Below are positions 25,128 through 33,624 of a stretch of DNA of 64,000 nt, piece after piece. The DNA is from Mxb001 sp046046455 (lineage in GTDB: Bacteria > Actinomycetota > Actinomycetes > S36-B12). A program made the translations under genes and the position numbers. Below the pieces are notes generated by a model that saw only the letters and a list, made by a program, of their open reading frames with translations, made no database searches and was not told where the DNA came from. Location of the stretch: the NCBI GenBank assembly GCA_046046455.1, contig JBJOJS010000116.1:10843-74842 (forward strand), written 5' to 3'. Position 1 is the first letter of the stretch, and the number at the start of each line of letters is the position of its first letter.

Positions 25128-26249
25128 GTGAAGCGGGGAATCGTGCAGGCGGTCATCGCCGCCGCTCTCGCAACGGGCGCCCTTCTCGCATCCACCGGAT
25201 CCGCTCACGCCGAAGTCACGGAGTTGTGCCGCTTCGATGGCGAGAGGCTTCCCGAGATCAGCGGACTCGCCTACTCGACCCTCCACGAGGGGATCGTGTG
25301 GGCGCACAACGACTCGGGAGGAGGTGCGCGCCTCTACGCCATCGATATCGACGATTGCGCGATTCGTGCCGTACTCCGCGTCAAGGGCATCAAGGCGAGC
25401 GATCCGGAAGCCATCGCATCCGGAGCCGGTCCCACAGGGGCACCTGCGCTGTGGTGGGGGGATATCGGTGACAACACGTCGCAGCGCCGCTTCGTCGAGA
25501 TCCACCAGATCCCCGAGCCCGCGACCCTAGGCAGCGCAAGCGTGACCCCCCAGACCTATCGCGTGCGCCTCGACGACCGCCAGGACTCCGAGGCTCTACT
25601 CGCCGACGGCGATCGGCTGTGGCTCATCGGCAAGGGACTGCTCGGCGGCAACGTGTGGCGCCTTCCCCAGCCTCTGAGACCCGACAGGATCGCGCGAGCG
25701 CGCGTGGTGGGCACCGAGGAGGCACTGGTCACTGACGCAGCGATGCGTCCCGGCGGCGGCTACGCCGTACGCGACTACTCGGAAGTCCGCATCTACTCCG
25801 GGCTGCCGCCGGGAGACCTCGTGTCACGGATGCCACTGCCGGAGCAAGTGCAGGGCGAGGCCATGACGTGGACGCCCGACGGGACAGCGCTCATCATCGC
25901 GAGCGAGGGAGATGATCGGCTCCTCCGCGTGCCCGTGGACGCACCCGTCGAGGGTCCAGTTGGGGACCAGGGCGCCGCCACGCCTGCCGCACCGGCGACA
26001 CCTCCGACGCCCACGCCCTCCGCACCCACTGGCTCGGCGAGTCCGACGCCGGTGCCCACGACCCCAGTGCCCACGACCCCAGTGCCCACGACGCCGGGCG
26101 ATGCGTCACCCAGCCCGGTGGCCGCGGCACTCGAGCCTGTCGATCGCGTAGGCAGCTTGGCCGTGCTCGCACTCGTCATCGGTGCCGGCGTCTTCATCGT
26201 CTCAGCGGCCGCTGTCGCTGTTGTCGCTCGCGTGCGCTCCCGGCACTAG
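25128..26249 (+). CDS. Secreted, C-terminally anchored beta-propeller-like protein, unknown function
   Basis: The 373-residue protein has a signal peptide (ending near AHAEV, about residue 28), a globular domain of about 250 residues with repeated strands (AYSTLHEGIVWAHNDSGG, PALWWGDIGDN, DTDAAMRPGGGYAVRDYSEVRIY-type segments) suggestive of a beta-propeller, a Pro/Thr/Ala-rich stalk with a tandem PVPTT repeat, and a single C-terminal membrane helix with a basic stop. It would be displayed on the cell surface. It sits between the two halves of the tad locus in the opposite orientation, with only ten bases to tadC. The GTG start follows a leaderless promoter. No function assigned. Confidence 0.75.
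   Translation: MKRGIVQAVIAAALATGALLASTGSAHAEVTELCRFDGERLPEISGLAYSTLHEGIVWAHNDSGGGARLYAIDIDDCAIRAVLRVKGIKASDPEAIASGAGPTGAPALWWGDIGDNTSQRRFVEIHQIPEPATLGSASVTPQTYRVRLDDRQDSEALLADGDRLWLIGKGLLGGNVWRLPQPLRPDRIARARVVGTEEALVTDAAMRPGGGYAVRDYSEVRIYSGLPPGDLVSRMPLPEQVQGEAMTWTPDGTALIIASEGDDRLLRVPVDAPVEGPVGDQGAATPAAPATPPTPTPSAPTGSASPTPVPTTPVPTTPVPTTPGDASPSPVAAALEPVDRVGSLAVLALVIGAGVFIVSAAAVAVVARVRSRH
26052..26096. repeat. Three 15-bp tandem repeats encoding PVPTT units
   Basis: GTGCCCACGACCCCA is repeated at 26052-26066, 26067-26081 and 26082-26096 (the last copy with two changes). It lengthens the Pro/Thr stalk of the surface protein. Confidence 0.85.
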
Positions 26250-26259
26250 CGCGGGCCCA

Positions 26260-26949
26260 TTACTGCAGGAGCGGCAGCGCCAGGCTCGCAACGACGGGCA
26301 CGATGCCGATGAGCAGGAACGCGGGGAGGAAGCATGCTGCCAGCGGCGCGACCGATCTCACACCGGACGCACGCGCCGTCGCCTCCGCGCGGGCACGCGC
26401 CTCATCGCGTTGGTCATCGGCCACGGCGGCCAGCAGCACAGCCAGGGGTGCACCGGTCTCGGCGGATCGGGCCGCGGCGCGGGCAAGTGGTCGCAGTGGT
26501 GGATCGACGCCCAGGGCGGACCATGCATGCGCGGGATCAGCGCCGAGGTCGAGAGCGCCCGTAAGTCTCGACAACGGCGAAGCGATGGGCTCGCCCAGGG
26601 CATGCCCCACCGCGCGCGCCGCCGACATCGGAGTGGCACCCGAGGCGAGGCAGGCAGCGAGCAGGTCGGCGGCCAGGGGAGCCTGGCGTTCGAGTGCCTG
26701 CCGGCGAAGGCGCTGGGCCCGTGACTCCAGGCGGCCAAGGAGGCGCGGAGCGGCGAGAGCGACGAGGATGCCCGCGGCGATGCCGACCATGCCGCCGACA
26801 ACGATCGCAACGGCGACACCCAGGGCCGCACCGACCATCACGAGTGCCACCGAACGCGGGAGCCGAGACGTGGCATGGCGATGTCTGCGGGCGGGTCGCA
26901 CCGCGAGCCACGCGGCGAGACCTGCTGCGACGGCGGACAGGAGGATCAC
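26260..26949 (-). CDS. tadC: TadC-like type II secretion F-domain protein
   Basis: The 229-residue protein is an inner-membrane platform subunit of the Flp pilus machine. It has hydrophobic segments at the N-terminus (two) and C-terminus (one or two) around a cytoplasmic helical F domain containing LAADLLAACLASGATP and AARSAETGAPLAVLLAAVAD, typical of T2SSF repeats. I placed the start at GTG 26949, which overlaps the tadB stop as GTGA, rather than the longer frame. It ends ten bases from the opposing surface-protein gene, with no room for a separate terminator. Confidence 0.85.
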   Translation of the reverse strand: MILLSAVAAGLAAWLAVRPARRHRHATSRLPRSVALVMVGAALGVAVAIVVGGMVGIAAGILVALAAPRLLGRLESRAQRLRRQALERQAPLAADLLAACLASGATPMSAARAVGHALGEPIASPLSRLTGALDLGADPAHAWSALGVDPPLRPLARAAARSAETGAPLAVLLAAVADDQRDEARARAEATARASGVRSVAPLAACFLPAFLLIGIVPVVASLALPLLQ

Positions 26950-27620
26950 AGGAGGTGCTCCGTGCGCGTGACGATGCGCGATGCCCACGTGAGACCGGCA
27001 GCGACGAGCAAGAGCCCCAGCACCAGGCAGGCGAGGCCCAGACCGGTGCCCAGCAACCAGCCGAGGGGGTCGCCACCCACGGCGATGCCGAGGAGCAGCC
27101 CCAGCGCCGGGAGGAGAGCGAGCATGCGCGCGGTCGCCCTCGGCGCCGCGAGGTGCGCCTCGAGCTGACGGCGCACCTCCTCAGCGCGACGGTCCTGCGT
27201 CACCAGCCGATCGAGGGAGTCCGCCAGGCCGGCGCCCTGCGTTGACGCGACACTCCAGCAGGCCGCAGCGGATGCGAGAAGGGGTTGGGACGACCCTCGC
27301 GCATCGTCACGCAGGGCATCGGCGACGTCGCCTCCCCACCGCGTCGCCGCCAGGGTGCGCGGGGCGATCGTGCCGTCGCGATCGGCGAGGGCACGGGCCA
27401 GGGCTCGATCCGGAGGTTGACCCGCACGGATGTCGGCGACGACCTCGGCCAGGGTGTCGCGCAGCTCTCCGCGCACGCGCGTGCGGCGGCGCCGAGAGAA
27501 GAGTCGATGGCGTAGCGCCGAGATCAGCGTGGGTGCCAGCTCTCGCAGTGCCGAATGACGGCGTGGTGGACGAACCGTCAGGAAAGCCGCCAGAGCGGCC
27601 AGGCATGCCGCGACGATCAC
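26946..27620 (-). CDS. tadB: TadB-like type II secretion F-domain protein
   Basis: This 224-residue protein pairs with TadC as the membrane platform of the Flp pilus. It has an N-terminal membrane anchor, a basic stretch (RLFSRRRRTRVR), a helical F domain (TLAEVVADIRAGQPPDRALARAL and WSVASTQGAGLADSLDRLV) and two C-terminal helices. The start at GTG 27620 gives the GTGA overlap with the tadA stop seen throughout this operon; GTG 27626 is also possible. Confidence 0.85.
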   Translation of the reverse strand: MIVAACLAALAAFLTVRPPRRHSALRELAPTLISALRHRLFSRRRRTRVRGELRDTLAEVVADIRAGQPPDRALARALADRDGTIAPRTLAATRWGGDVADALRDDARGSSQPLLASAAACWSVASTQGAGLADSLDRLVTQDRRAEEVRRQLEAHLAAPRATARMLALLPALGLLLGIAVGGDPLGWLLGTGLGLACLVLGLLLVAAGLTWASRIVTRTEHLL

Positions 27621-28783
27621 GACCACGACGGCACCTCAACGCCCGAGACACGGATGAGCTCGGCGAGCATGCTCGCTCCCTCAGCCGCCACGAGCCGGTC
27701 ATCGCGTCGCACGAGAGCGGGCACCGTGACCGCCCGGCTCGATGGCGACGCATGCACGACATGGATCTCGCTCACCACGCGCGGCGAGCGCTGCAGGTGG
27801 ATCACGGCATGGACCCCCGCCGCGATGAGGGCGTGCACGGCATCGCGCGGCAGTCCGGCCATGAGTCCCAGGGCCTCAAGGCGCGCGGGTACGTCGGACG
27901 GCGAATTAGCGTGGACCGTGCCGCAGCCACCCTCATGGCCCGTGTTCATCGCGGCGAGGAGATCAACGACCTCGGCTCCACGCACCTCACCGACCACCAG
28001 GCGGTCGGGGCGCATGCGCAGGGCCTGACGGACCAGGTCGCGAAGGGTGACCTGGCCCGCACCCTCAAGGTTGGCCGGACGTGCCTCCAGGCGAACCACG
28101 TGCGGATGACGCGGCCTCAACTCGGCCGAGTCCTCGACGAGCAGGATGCGCTGAGCCGGGTCGACGATCTCCAACAGCGTGGCGAGGAGGGTCGTCTTGC
28201 CCGACCCGGTGCCGCCGCTCACGAGGAAGGCGAGGCGGGCATCGATCATGGCGCGGAGCCACAGTGCGCCGCACGCGTCGATCGTCCCGAGCCGGACGAG
28301 ATCATCGAGGCCGAATCCGCCGCGATGGGGGATGCGCAGAGAGACGAGTGCGCAGTCGGAGGCGATCGGAGGAATCACCGCGTGCACGCGCGTGCCATCC
28401 GCGAGGCGGGCATCGACATAGGGTGACGCTTCATCGAGGCGTCGCCCGGCAAGAGAGGCAAGACGCTGCGCGAGGCGCATGACGGCGCCTGCATCCGCGA
28501 AGGTGACGGCGACTCGCTCGAGACCGCGCCCTCGATCGATCCAGACATCACTCGGACCATTGACGAGGACATCCGTGACGTGCTGATCGAGGAGGAGGGG
28601 CTGAAGGGGCCCGAGGCCGCCCATGTCGTCGCGCAGGGAGCCGACGAGCTCGAGGAGCGATTCGTCCCCGAGCACAACGCCCTGATCGCGCAGGGCTGCG
28701 GCGACGCGGGCGGAGTCGGGGACGCGGGTGACGCCTTCGTCCACGAGCCTGCGCCGGACACGCTCGACGAGCGCGGCACTCAT
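27617..28783 (-). CDS. tadA: TadA-type secretion ATPase (CpaF family)
   Basis: The 388-residue hexameric ATPase powers assembly of Flp/Tad pili. The N-terminal domain includes DVLVNGPSDVWIDRGRGLE, a hallmark of TadA/CpaF. Walker A is SGGTGSGKTT at about 190-198, the Asp box is ILLVEDSAEL, the His box region has RPDRLVVGEVRGAE (Walker B-like), and AAMNTGHEGGCGTVHANS follows. Start ATG 28783 overlaps the upstream gene's stop (ATGA). Genes tadZ-tadA-tadB-tadC are contiguous, and pilin and TadE genes follow after the inserted surface-protein gene. Confidence 0.92.
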   Translation of the reverse strand: MSAALVERVRRRLVDEGVTRVPDSARVAAALRDQGVVLGDESLLELVGSLRDDMGGLGPLQPLLLDQHVTDVLVNGPSDVWIDRGRGLERVAVTFADAGAVMRLAQRLASLAGRRLDEASPYVDARLADGTRVHAVIPPIASDCALVSLRIPHRGGFGLDDLVRLGTIDACGALWLRAMIDARLAFLVSGGTGSGKTTLLATLLEIVDPAQRILLVEDSAELRPRHPHVVRLEARPANLEGAGQVTLRDLVRQALRMRPDRLVVGEVRGAEVVDLLAAMNTGHEGGCGTVHANSPSDVPARLEALGLMAGLPRDAVHALIAAGVHAVIHLQRSPRVVSEIHVVHASPSSRAVTVPALVRRDDRLVAAEGASMLAELIRVSGVEVPSWS

Positions 28784-29817
28784 GCCAGCACTCCTGGGGC
28801 CAGGGCGCCAAGGATCTCGCGGGCGCATCGTCGCGCCGTCGAGCGCGGAGTGAGGTAGGCGTGATCACCCGGGGCGAGCACCCTCTCGTGGCGGAACGCC
28901 GCGAGCACGGGCACCTGCCACTCCGTCTCCTCTGCAGAGCACCAGACTCCGGAGTCGCGAGGACCGGTGCGAGCGACGACGGCCACCCGCGTGCATACCT
29001 CTTGGATGCCGTCGATGATCGCGGGGACTCGGGCTGCGCTGGCCGGATGAGGACCGACGACGACAAGGACCGCGTCACTCCGGGACCATGCCATCCGCGT
29101 CGGCTCGCTGTCGCATCGTGGCGTATCGACGATGGTGCAGGCGAAGCCGCGCGCGGCCGACTCGAGGACCGAGCCGAGCGCATCACCGTGGACGGCGTAG
29201 CGGGTGCCGGGTGTCCCGGTCAGCACGTGAACGCCGTGAACGCTCGGCAATGCACTACGCAGAGAGCCCGGCGGTATCCGACCGCGAGTATCGGCGAGGT
29301 CAGGCCAGCGCACACCTCCGTCGACGGGGATCGCGGGGCCATAGGGATCGATGTCGACGAGGAGTCCGCGTGCCTCGCGCGCCAGGATCGCCGCGAGGGT
29401 CGAGGCTCCTGCTCCTCCCACGGCGGCGACACAGGAGATCACCGGTCCACCCACGAGCGATGCGTCACCGGACTCGGCGAGCCGGTCCACGACCCACCTG
29501 CCCGCGTCAGGCAGTTCGGCAACGTGCTCGGCTCCGAGGGCAACCGCACCCTGCCAGGTAGACGCGGGAGTGGGGCCAGCCATGCCATGCGAGCCACGAC
29601 GTACGACGACCACGCAGTCGCGGCGCGGGAGGGCACGCGACGTGGCCGCGGCCAGGACGTCGTCGCCCACGAAGACCAGGGGTGCACGCGACCATGCTGA
29701 TGCACTGGGCTCGCCCTGGACCGTCATCTCGACGCCGGCCGCGGCGGCAAGCCGCACCACATCGTCGAGGAGAAGCGGATCTGAGGTGATGAGCAAGGGT
29801 CGGGGATTCTCGGTCAT
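28780..29817 (-). CDS. ssd: Ssd/TadZ-like ATPase (CpaE family)
   Basis: The 345-residue protein matches the actinobacterial septum-site-determining protein group (Rv3660c), which combines a receiver-like N-terminus with a MinD/ParA-type ATPase domain. A deviant Walker A (AAVGGAGASTLAA) shows the usual Lys/Gly pattern lost in TadZ-like members, with Ser/Thr kept, followed by LLVDIDPYGPAIPVDGG and TIVDTPR. TadZ/CpaE places the pilus machine at the pole. It leads the operon and is divergent from the HAD gene. No strong ribosome site precedes ATG 29817. Confidence 0.85.
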   Translation of the reverse strand: MTENPRPLLITSDPLLLDDVVRLAAAAGVEMTVQGEPSASAWSRAPLVFVGDDVLAAATSRALPRRDCVVVVRRGSHGMAGPTPASTWQGAVALGAEHVAELPDAGRWVVDRLAESGDASLVGGPVISCVAAVGGAGASTLAAILAREARGLLVDIDPYGPAIPVDGGVRWPDLADTRGRIPPGSLRSALPSVHGVHVLTGTPGTRYAVHGDALGSVLESAARGFACTIVDTPRCDSEPTRMAWSRSDAVLVVVGPHPASAARVPAIIDGIQEVCTRVAVVARTGPRDSGVWCSAEETEWQVPVLAAFRHERVLAPGDHAYLTPRSTARRCAREILGALAPGVLA

Positions 29818-29913
29818 CCCGGCAGCGTCATCCGACGCCGCGGGCTCGTCACGAACGCGAGCCAGGCTGGGGATAACGGCGCCGCAAGCGCCCTGTGGAC
29901 ACGTGGGGAGGGG

Positions 29914-29919
29914 TACCGT
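29914..29919 (+). promoter_or_regulatory. -10 box TACCGT of a leaderless promoter
   Basis: TACCGT, then GCCCCT, then GTG 29926. Confidence 0.55.
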
Positions 29920-29925
29920 GCCCCT

Positions 29926-30717
29926 GTGACGCGCTCCGCGGCGTTCTTCGACCTGGACAAGACGATCCTCGCGACGTCCAGTGCGCTCGCCTTCACCCGG
30001 CCGTTCTATCGGGGTGGGCTCATCGGCCGCAGCGATGTCATCCGCAGTGCATATGCACAGTTCATCTTCCTGGCCTCAGGGGCCGATCACGATCAGATGG
30101 AGACGATGCGGCGCTACATGTCAGCCCTCGTGACGGGATGGGATGTCGCGAAGGTGCGGGAGATCGTGGCGGAGACGATCGATGAGATCATCGACCCCGC
30201 CATCTACGACGAGGCGCTCGTCCTTATCGAAGAGCACCGCGCCGCCGGTCGGGACATCGTCATCATCTCGTCCTCCGGCACGGAGGTCGTCGAGCCGATC
30301 GGTGAGCGACTCGGCGTCGACGTCGCTGTGGGCACGCAGTTGGTCGTCGAGGATGGCCGCTACACCGGCGAGATCCTTTTCTACGCATACGGCGAGGGAA
30401 AGGCGCAGGCGATGAGGGATCTGGCTACCGAACGCGGATATGACCTGACGGAGTCCTACGCCTACACCGACTCGGTCACCGACCTGCCCATGCTCGATAC
30501 CGTCGGCCATCCGACCGCCGTCAATCCCGATGCGGAGTTGCGTCGCATCGCCGCCGCGCGCGAATGGCCGATTCTCGACTTCGCGCGTCCTGTCTCGATG
30601 CGCAGCCGACTCCCCATCGAGAAGCGCCAGGCGGTTGCCGCAGGAGCGGCGGCAGCGGCCGTGAGCGCCGTCGCACTCGGGCTCGCGTGGTACGCACGCC
30701 ACCGCAGGATCGCCTGA
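29926..30717 (+). CDS. HAD-superfamily subfamily IB phosphatase with C-terminal membrane helix (Rv3661-like)
   Basis: The 263-residue protein has HAD motif I FFDLDKTIL, motif II ISSSGTEV, a Lys (GEGKAQAM) and motif III TDSVTDLPML, as in SerB/CicA-type HAD-IB phosphatases. A C-terminal hydrophobic helix (AAGAAAAAVSAVALGLAWYA) would tether it to the membrane. The adjacency to the tad locus is conserved (Rv3661), so a role in envelope or cell-cycle morphogenesis is often suggested for relatives, but the substrate is unknown. Start is leaderless GTG. Its TGA overlaps the ATG of the FUSC-like gene. Confidence 0.88.
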   Translation: MTRSAAFFDLDKTILATSSALAFTRPFYRGGLIGRSDVIRSAYAQFIFLASGADHDQMETMRRYMSALVTGWDVAKVREIVAETIDEIIDPAIYDEALVLIEEHRAAGRDIVIISSSGTEVVEPIGERLGVDVAVGTQLVVEDGRYTGEILFYAYGEGKAQAMRDLATERGYDLTESYAYTDSVTDLPMLDTVGHPTAVNPDAELRRIAAAREWPILDFARPVSMRSRLPIEKRQAVAAGAAAAAVSAVALGLAWYARHRRIA

Positions 30718-31700
30718 TGGCCAAGGCCACGCGCAGTCAGCGCATCCTGCTCATCGGGCTGCTCACCATCGCACTGATGGCACCCCCCGTCCTGCTCGGC
30801 ATCAGCGGACAGTTCGGCCTCGCGTCGGTCTTCGTCTACGGCGGGGTCATCGCCATCATCGCGGTGTTCTACGACATGCGCCTCGCCGTGATCGTCTCCG
30901 TCCTGGCCGGAATCGCGGGGGCCATCGCGATCCTCCTGAACCCGTACCCTCTCGCAGGCGCTGCGTTCTTCGGGATCCTCACCGGCGTGTGCGCGCTGAC
31001 CGCCAAGCGCGGCATCCACAGTCCGGTGCTCATGGTCCCGGTCTTCGTGAGTTTCCTGCTCGTCGCACCTCCATCGGTGCCACCGCTGTCGACGGTGCCC
31101 GCAGCACTCATGTGCGGAGCCGTCTTGCTGCTCGGTGGGCTCTGGGCCACGGGAAGCGCACGTGTACTGCTGGGTCGCCCGGCTTCCGAGATCGCGCGCA
31201 AGGAGTTGGACACACCCGCTGCCGCCATCTACGGGGTGACGATGGGAGTGATCCTGGGCGTCGCCGCCTGGGGTGTCCTCACCTACGCGAAGTACCACGA
31301 GGGCGCATGGCTCCTGCTGACCCTCATCATCCTTCTGCAGCCGAGCCCACACGACACCTTCACCAAGTCCCTTCAGCGACTCGGTGGCACGCTGGCCGGC
31401 TGTCTCATCGCGCTCGCGCTCATCCTGATCAATGTCGAGACGACCCTCGCTCTGGTCATCGGAGGTGTCCTCATCTTCGGAGCACTGACTCTGCGCTACG
31501 CCCTCAAGCGTCCCTACTGGGAGTACGTCACCGTCCTCACCCCCGCGGTGATCCTGCTGAGTTCAACCGGCGCGGATCGCATCCGCGTGGCCGAGGATCG
31601 TGCCGCCTTCACACTCATCGCCACAACCGTGGCGCTCATCGTCGCCGTGGCGGTCAAGGCAGTCCTCGTCCGAAGGGCGCACCACAGGGAATCGACCTAG
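30717..31700 (+). CDS. FUSC-like multi-helix membrane protein
   Basis: The 327-residue protein has about ten membrane helices in two bundles separated by a cytoplasmic segment (SARVLLGRPASEIARKELDTP). The second half contains HEGAWLLLTLIILLQPSPHDTFTKSLQRLGGTLAG, the pattern of fusaric-acid-resistance-type (FUSC) proteins: a membrane bundle followed by R-LGGTLAG. Relatives are linked to efflux of aromatic acids. There is no large cytoplasmic domain or membrane-fusion partner here. Start ATG 30717 overlaps the HAD stop (TGATG). Its own stop TAG is the start of the next gene's -10 box. Confidence 0.75.
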   Translation: MAKATRSQRILLIGLLTIALMAPPVLLGISGQFGLASVFVYGGVIAIIAVFYDMRLAVIVSVLAGIAGAIAILLNPYPLAGAAFFGILTGVCALTAKRGIHSPVLMVPVFVSFLLVAPPSVPPLSTVPAALMCGAVLLLGGLWATGSARVLLGRPASEIARKELDTPAAAIYGVTMGVILGVAAWGVLTYAKYHEGAWLLLTLIILLQPSPHDTFTKSLQRLGGTLAGCLIALALILINVETTLALVIGGVLIFGALTLRYALKRPYWEYVTVLTPAVILLSSTGADRIRVAEDRAAFTLIATTVALIVAVAVKAVLVRRAHHREST

Positions 31701-31703
31701 CCT
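31698..31703 (+). promoter_or_regulatory. -10 box TAGCCT overlapping the upstream stop codon; leaderless
   Basis: The TAG stop of the FUSC-like gene (31698-31700) is the first half of TAGCCT, followed by GCGCCT and ATG 31710. Confidence 0.6.
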
Positions 31704-31709
31704 GCGCCT

Positions 31710-32645
31710 ATGGAGTCCGCGGGCGAAGTGCTCGACCATGGTCACGCGCGCGAGCCCCGGGGGCGCGCACTGGGCATCGTGGCGACAGCAGTGCTCGCTG
31801 GCGGCCTTGCTCTCGCGGCAATCGTCGCGGGCATGACGTGGTGGTCGGCACGACCGCCCACCTCGGAGCGACTCGAGATCGTGGACGCCACACTGCTCGC
31901 GGAGGCACCCGTGACTGTCGTGGCCCAGCCTCCCGTGGGCGCTCTCGCAACACCCGCCGGCGCTTCGCTACCCGGCGTCACCATGCGTCTCACTGTCGGA
32001 GGCGAGCCGGGCGACAGCGTGGATGTCACGACCTCACTGACGGACTCCCTCGTCTACGTGAAGCCGCAGCCCGCGGTCACCATTCCCTCCGGGGCCTACG
32101 CCGAGATCGATGTCACGGTCGCTCCGGTCGACTGCGCACTCGCGCGCGAGGGCACGGATCTCGATGAGGCCGGCTATCGCTGGCGCAGGCCGTTCGGCAT
32201 CGAGATCATCACCACGGACGCAGGCACGCCGGTGCCCATGAGCGAGGCAGCCCAGTCTTCGCTGCGCGAGGCGCTCACGCAGGCGTGCGACCAGGCAGGC
32301 TCTCCACCGACGCTGACCGTCACTGCTGCGCGCAGGGGAGGGGAGCCCCCCCTCGAGACCGTCGGGATCGTGGTCGATGTCGAGGGTGTCTCGGCCGATC
32401 GCCTCGTGCTCACACCACTCGACGGGCCAGGGCTGCGCGGACTCGGGGCCGCCGACAGGCGCACGAGCGCAGGTATCCCGCTCCTGTGGCTGGTGTCCCC
32501 TCGGGCCGAGCACAACGAGGACGTGTCCACGGCGTACACGCAGGTCTTCGTTATCCGCGGCGGTACGGCGTACCCCTGGATCATCGGCACTCCCCTCACC
32601 GATGACCTGCCCGAGATGACGCCGCTCACGACATCGATCCGGTAG
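31710..32645 (+). CDS. Unknown membrane-anchored extracytoplasmic protein, first of a tandem paralogue pair
   Basis: I do not recognise this 311-residue family. A basic N-terminus is followed by one membrane helix (about 20-45) and an external domain of about 265 residues. It shares an ordered set of short motifs with the next gene: SERLEI after the helix, IDVTVAPVDCALA, GTPVPMSEAAQ, a second Cys in TQACDQAG, ADRLVLTPLDGPGLRG, LLWLVSPR and RGGTAYPWIIG. The two Cys residues are kept in both paralogues and could form a disulfide outside the membrane. Expressed from its own leaderless promoter. Confidence 0.75.
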   Translation: MESAGEVLDHGHAREPRGRALGIVATAVLAGGLALAAIVAGMTWWSARPPTSERLEIVDATLLAEAPVTVVAQPPVGALATPAGASLPGVTMRLTVGGEPGDSVDVTTSLTDSLVYVKPQPAVTIPSGAYAEIDVTVAPVDCALAREGTDLDEAGYRWRRPFGIEIITTDAGTPVPMSEAAQSSLREALTQACDQAGSPPTLTVTAARRGGEPPLETVGIVVDVEGVSADRLVLTPLDGPGLRGLGAADRRTSAGIPLLWLVSPRAEHNEDVSTAYTQVFVIRGGTAYPWIIGTPLTDDLPEMTPLTTSIR

Positions 32646-32652
32646 CTGCGCC

Positions 32653-33585
32653 GTGGACGTCCTCGAAGCAGGCTCCCCGGCGCCAGGATCTGGGGATACG
32701 CCGCGCCGCATCGTGCGACTGCTCGCAGCGCTCGCCGTCGTCACACTCGCCGGCGCGATGATCGTCGCGGCCACGCGATGGTGGACCGACGAGTCCACGG
32801 GGTCGGATCGCCTCGAGATCACCGGCCTCGAGCCAATCGGCCCCTTCGCGGTCAGCGGCGATGATCTACCCGAAGGCTGGCCCGCGGGCATCGTCTCCCC
32901 TGCTCTTCTGCTGCGCGCTGACGTCAACGGCGACCCACGTCGCGTCTCAGCCGTGCAGCCAGTAGGCGAGTCCACTGCCTACGCCGCCACGGGTGTGCAA
33001 GAGGCCGTGATCCCCGCGGATGGGCGCATCGAAATCGACCTCGTGGTGACACCGGCGGACTGCGGCGTCGCGCACACCGCCGACCTCGAGGGACCCCTTG
33101 TCGACGCTGCGGGAATGCCGGTCCCCATGTCCTCTGCCGCATCAGAGGCACTCGCACACGCACTGGAGTCGCTCTGCGACACAGGAGGTTCGGCACCCGT
33201 CATCTCCACGGCGGGAGCCCGCATCGATGTGTTCTTCCGCGACCGCACCCTCGTCATGCGGATGCGTGTGCCTACCACCGCGGACCGAGTGGTGCTTCAG
33301 CCACTCGAGTCGACGGGCTTCCGGGGATCTCGCGATGCGGAGGCGACAATCGAAGGCGGCATGGCGACGGCGCGCCTGCGCTGGCTCGTCTCCCCCGCAG
33401 AGGCAGCGGGCCTTGGGTCGCCCCGGGTGGGCGTACGGGCATTCACGATGGTCGGGGGCCGGGCGTACCCGTGGGTCCTTGACCTTCGCGTCCCCGACGT
33501 CCGTGTCGTGGCATCCCCGCCACGCAATGACGGCGTGGACCTCGCCGAGGTAGCACCGCGGCCCACGGGTGACGTCACGCGGTGA
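32653..33585 (+). CDS. Unknown membrane-anchored extracytoplasmic protein, second paralogue
   Basis: The 310-residue protein has the same plan as its upstream neighbour: membrane helix at about 20-42, SDRLEI, IDLVVTPADCGVA, GMPVPMSSAAS, a second Cys in ESLCDTGG, ADRVVLQPLESTGFRG, LRWLVSPAE and VGGRAYPWVLD. Identity is modest overall but motif order, length and Cys positions are preserved, so this is an old tandem duplication. The GTG start lies seven bases after the first gene's stop with no ribosome site, implying coupled translation. Its stop lies inside a 27-bp tandem repeat. Confidence 0.72.
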   Translation: MDVLEAGSPAPGSGDTPRRIVRLLAALAVVTLAGAMIVAATRWWTDESTGSDRLEITGLEPIGPFAVSGDDLPEGWPAGIVSPALLLRADVNGDPRRVSAVQPVGESTAYAATGVQEAVIPADGRIEIDLVVTPADCGVAHTADLEGPLVDAAGMPVPMSSAASEALAHALESLCDTGGSAPVISTAGARIDVFFRDRTLVMRMRVPTTADRVVLQPLESTGFRGSRDAEATIEGGMATARLRWLVSPAEAAGLGSPRVGVRAFTMVGGRAYPWVLDLRVPDVRVVASPPRNDGVDLAEVAPRPTGDVTR

Positions 33586-33624
33586 TGTCAGCGGTGCGAT
33601 GTCACGGAGTGATGTCAGCGGTGC
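33571..33624. repeat. Two 27-bp tandem repeats across convergent stop codons
   Basis: Units at 33571-33597 and 33598-33624 agree at 24 of 27 bases (both end GTGATGTCAGCGGTGC). The first carries the TGA of the plus-strand paralogue gene and the second carries the TGA of the minus-strand Fic-like gene. Confidence 0.75.
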
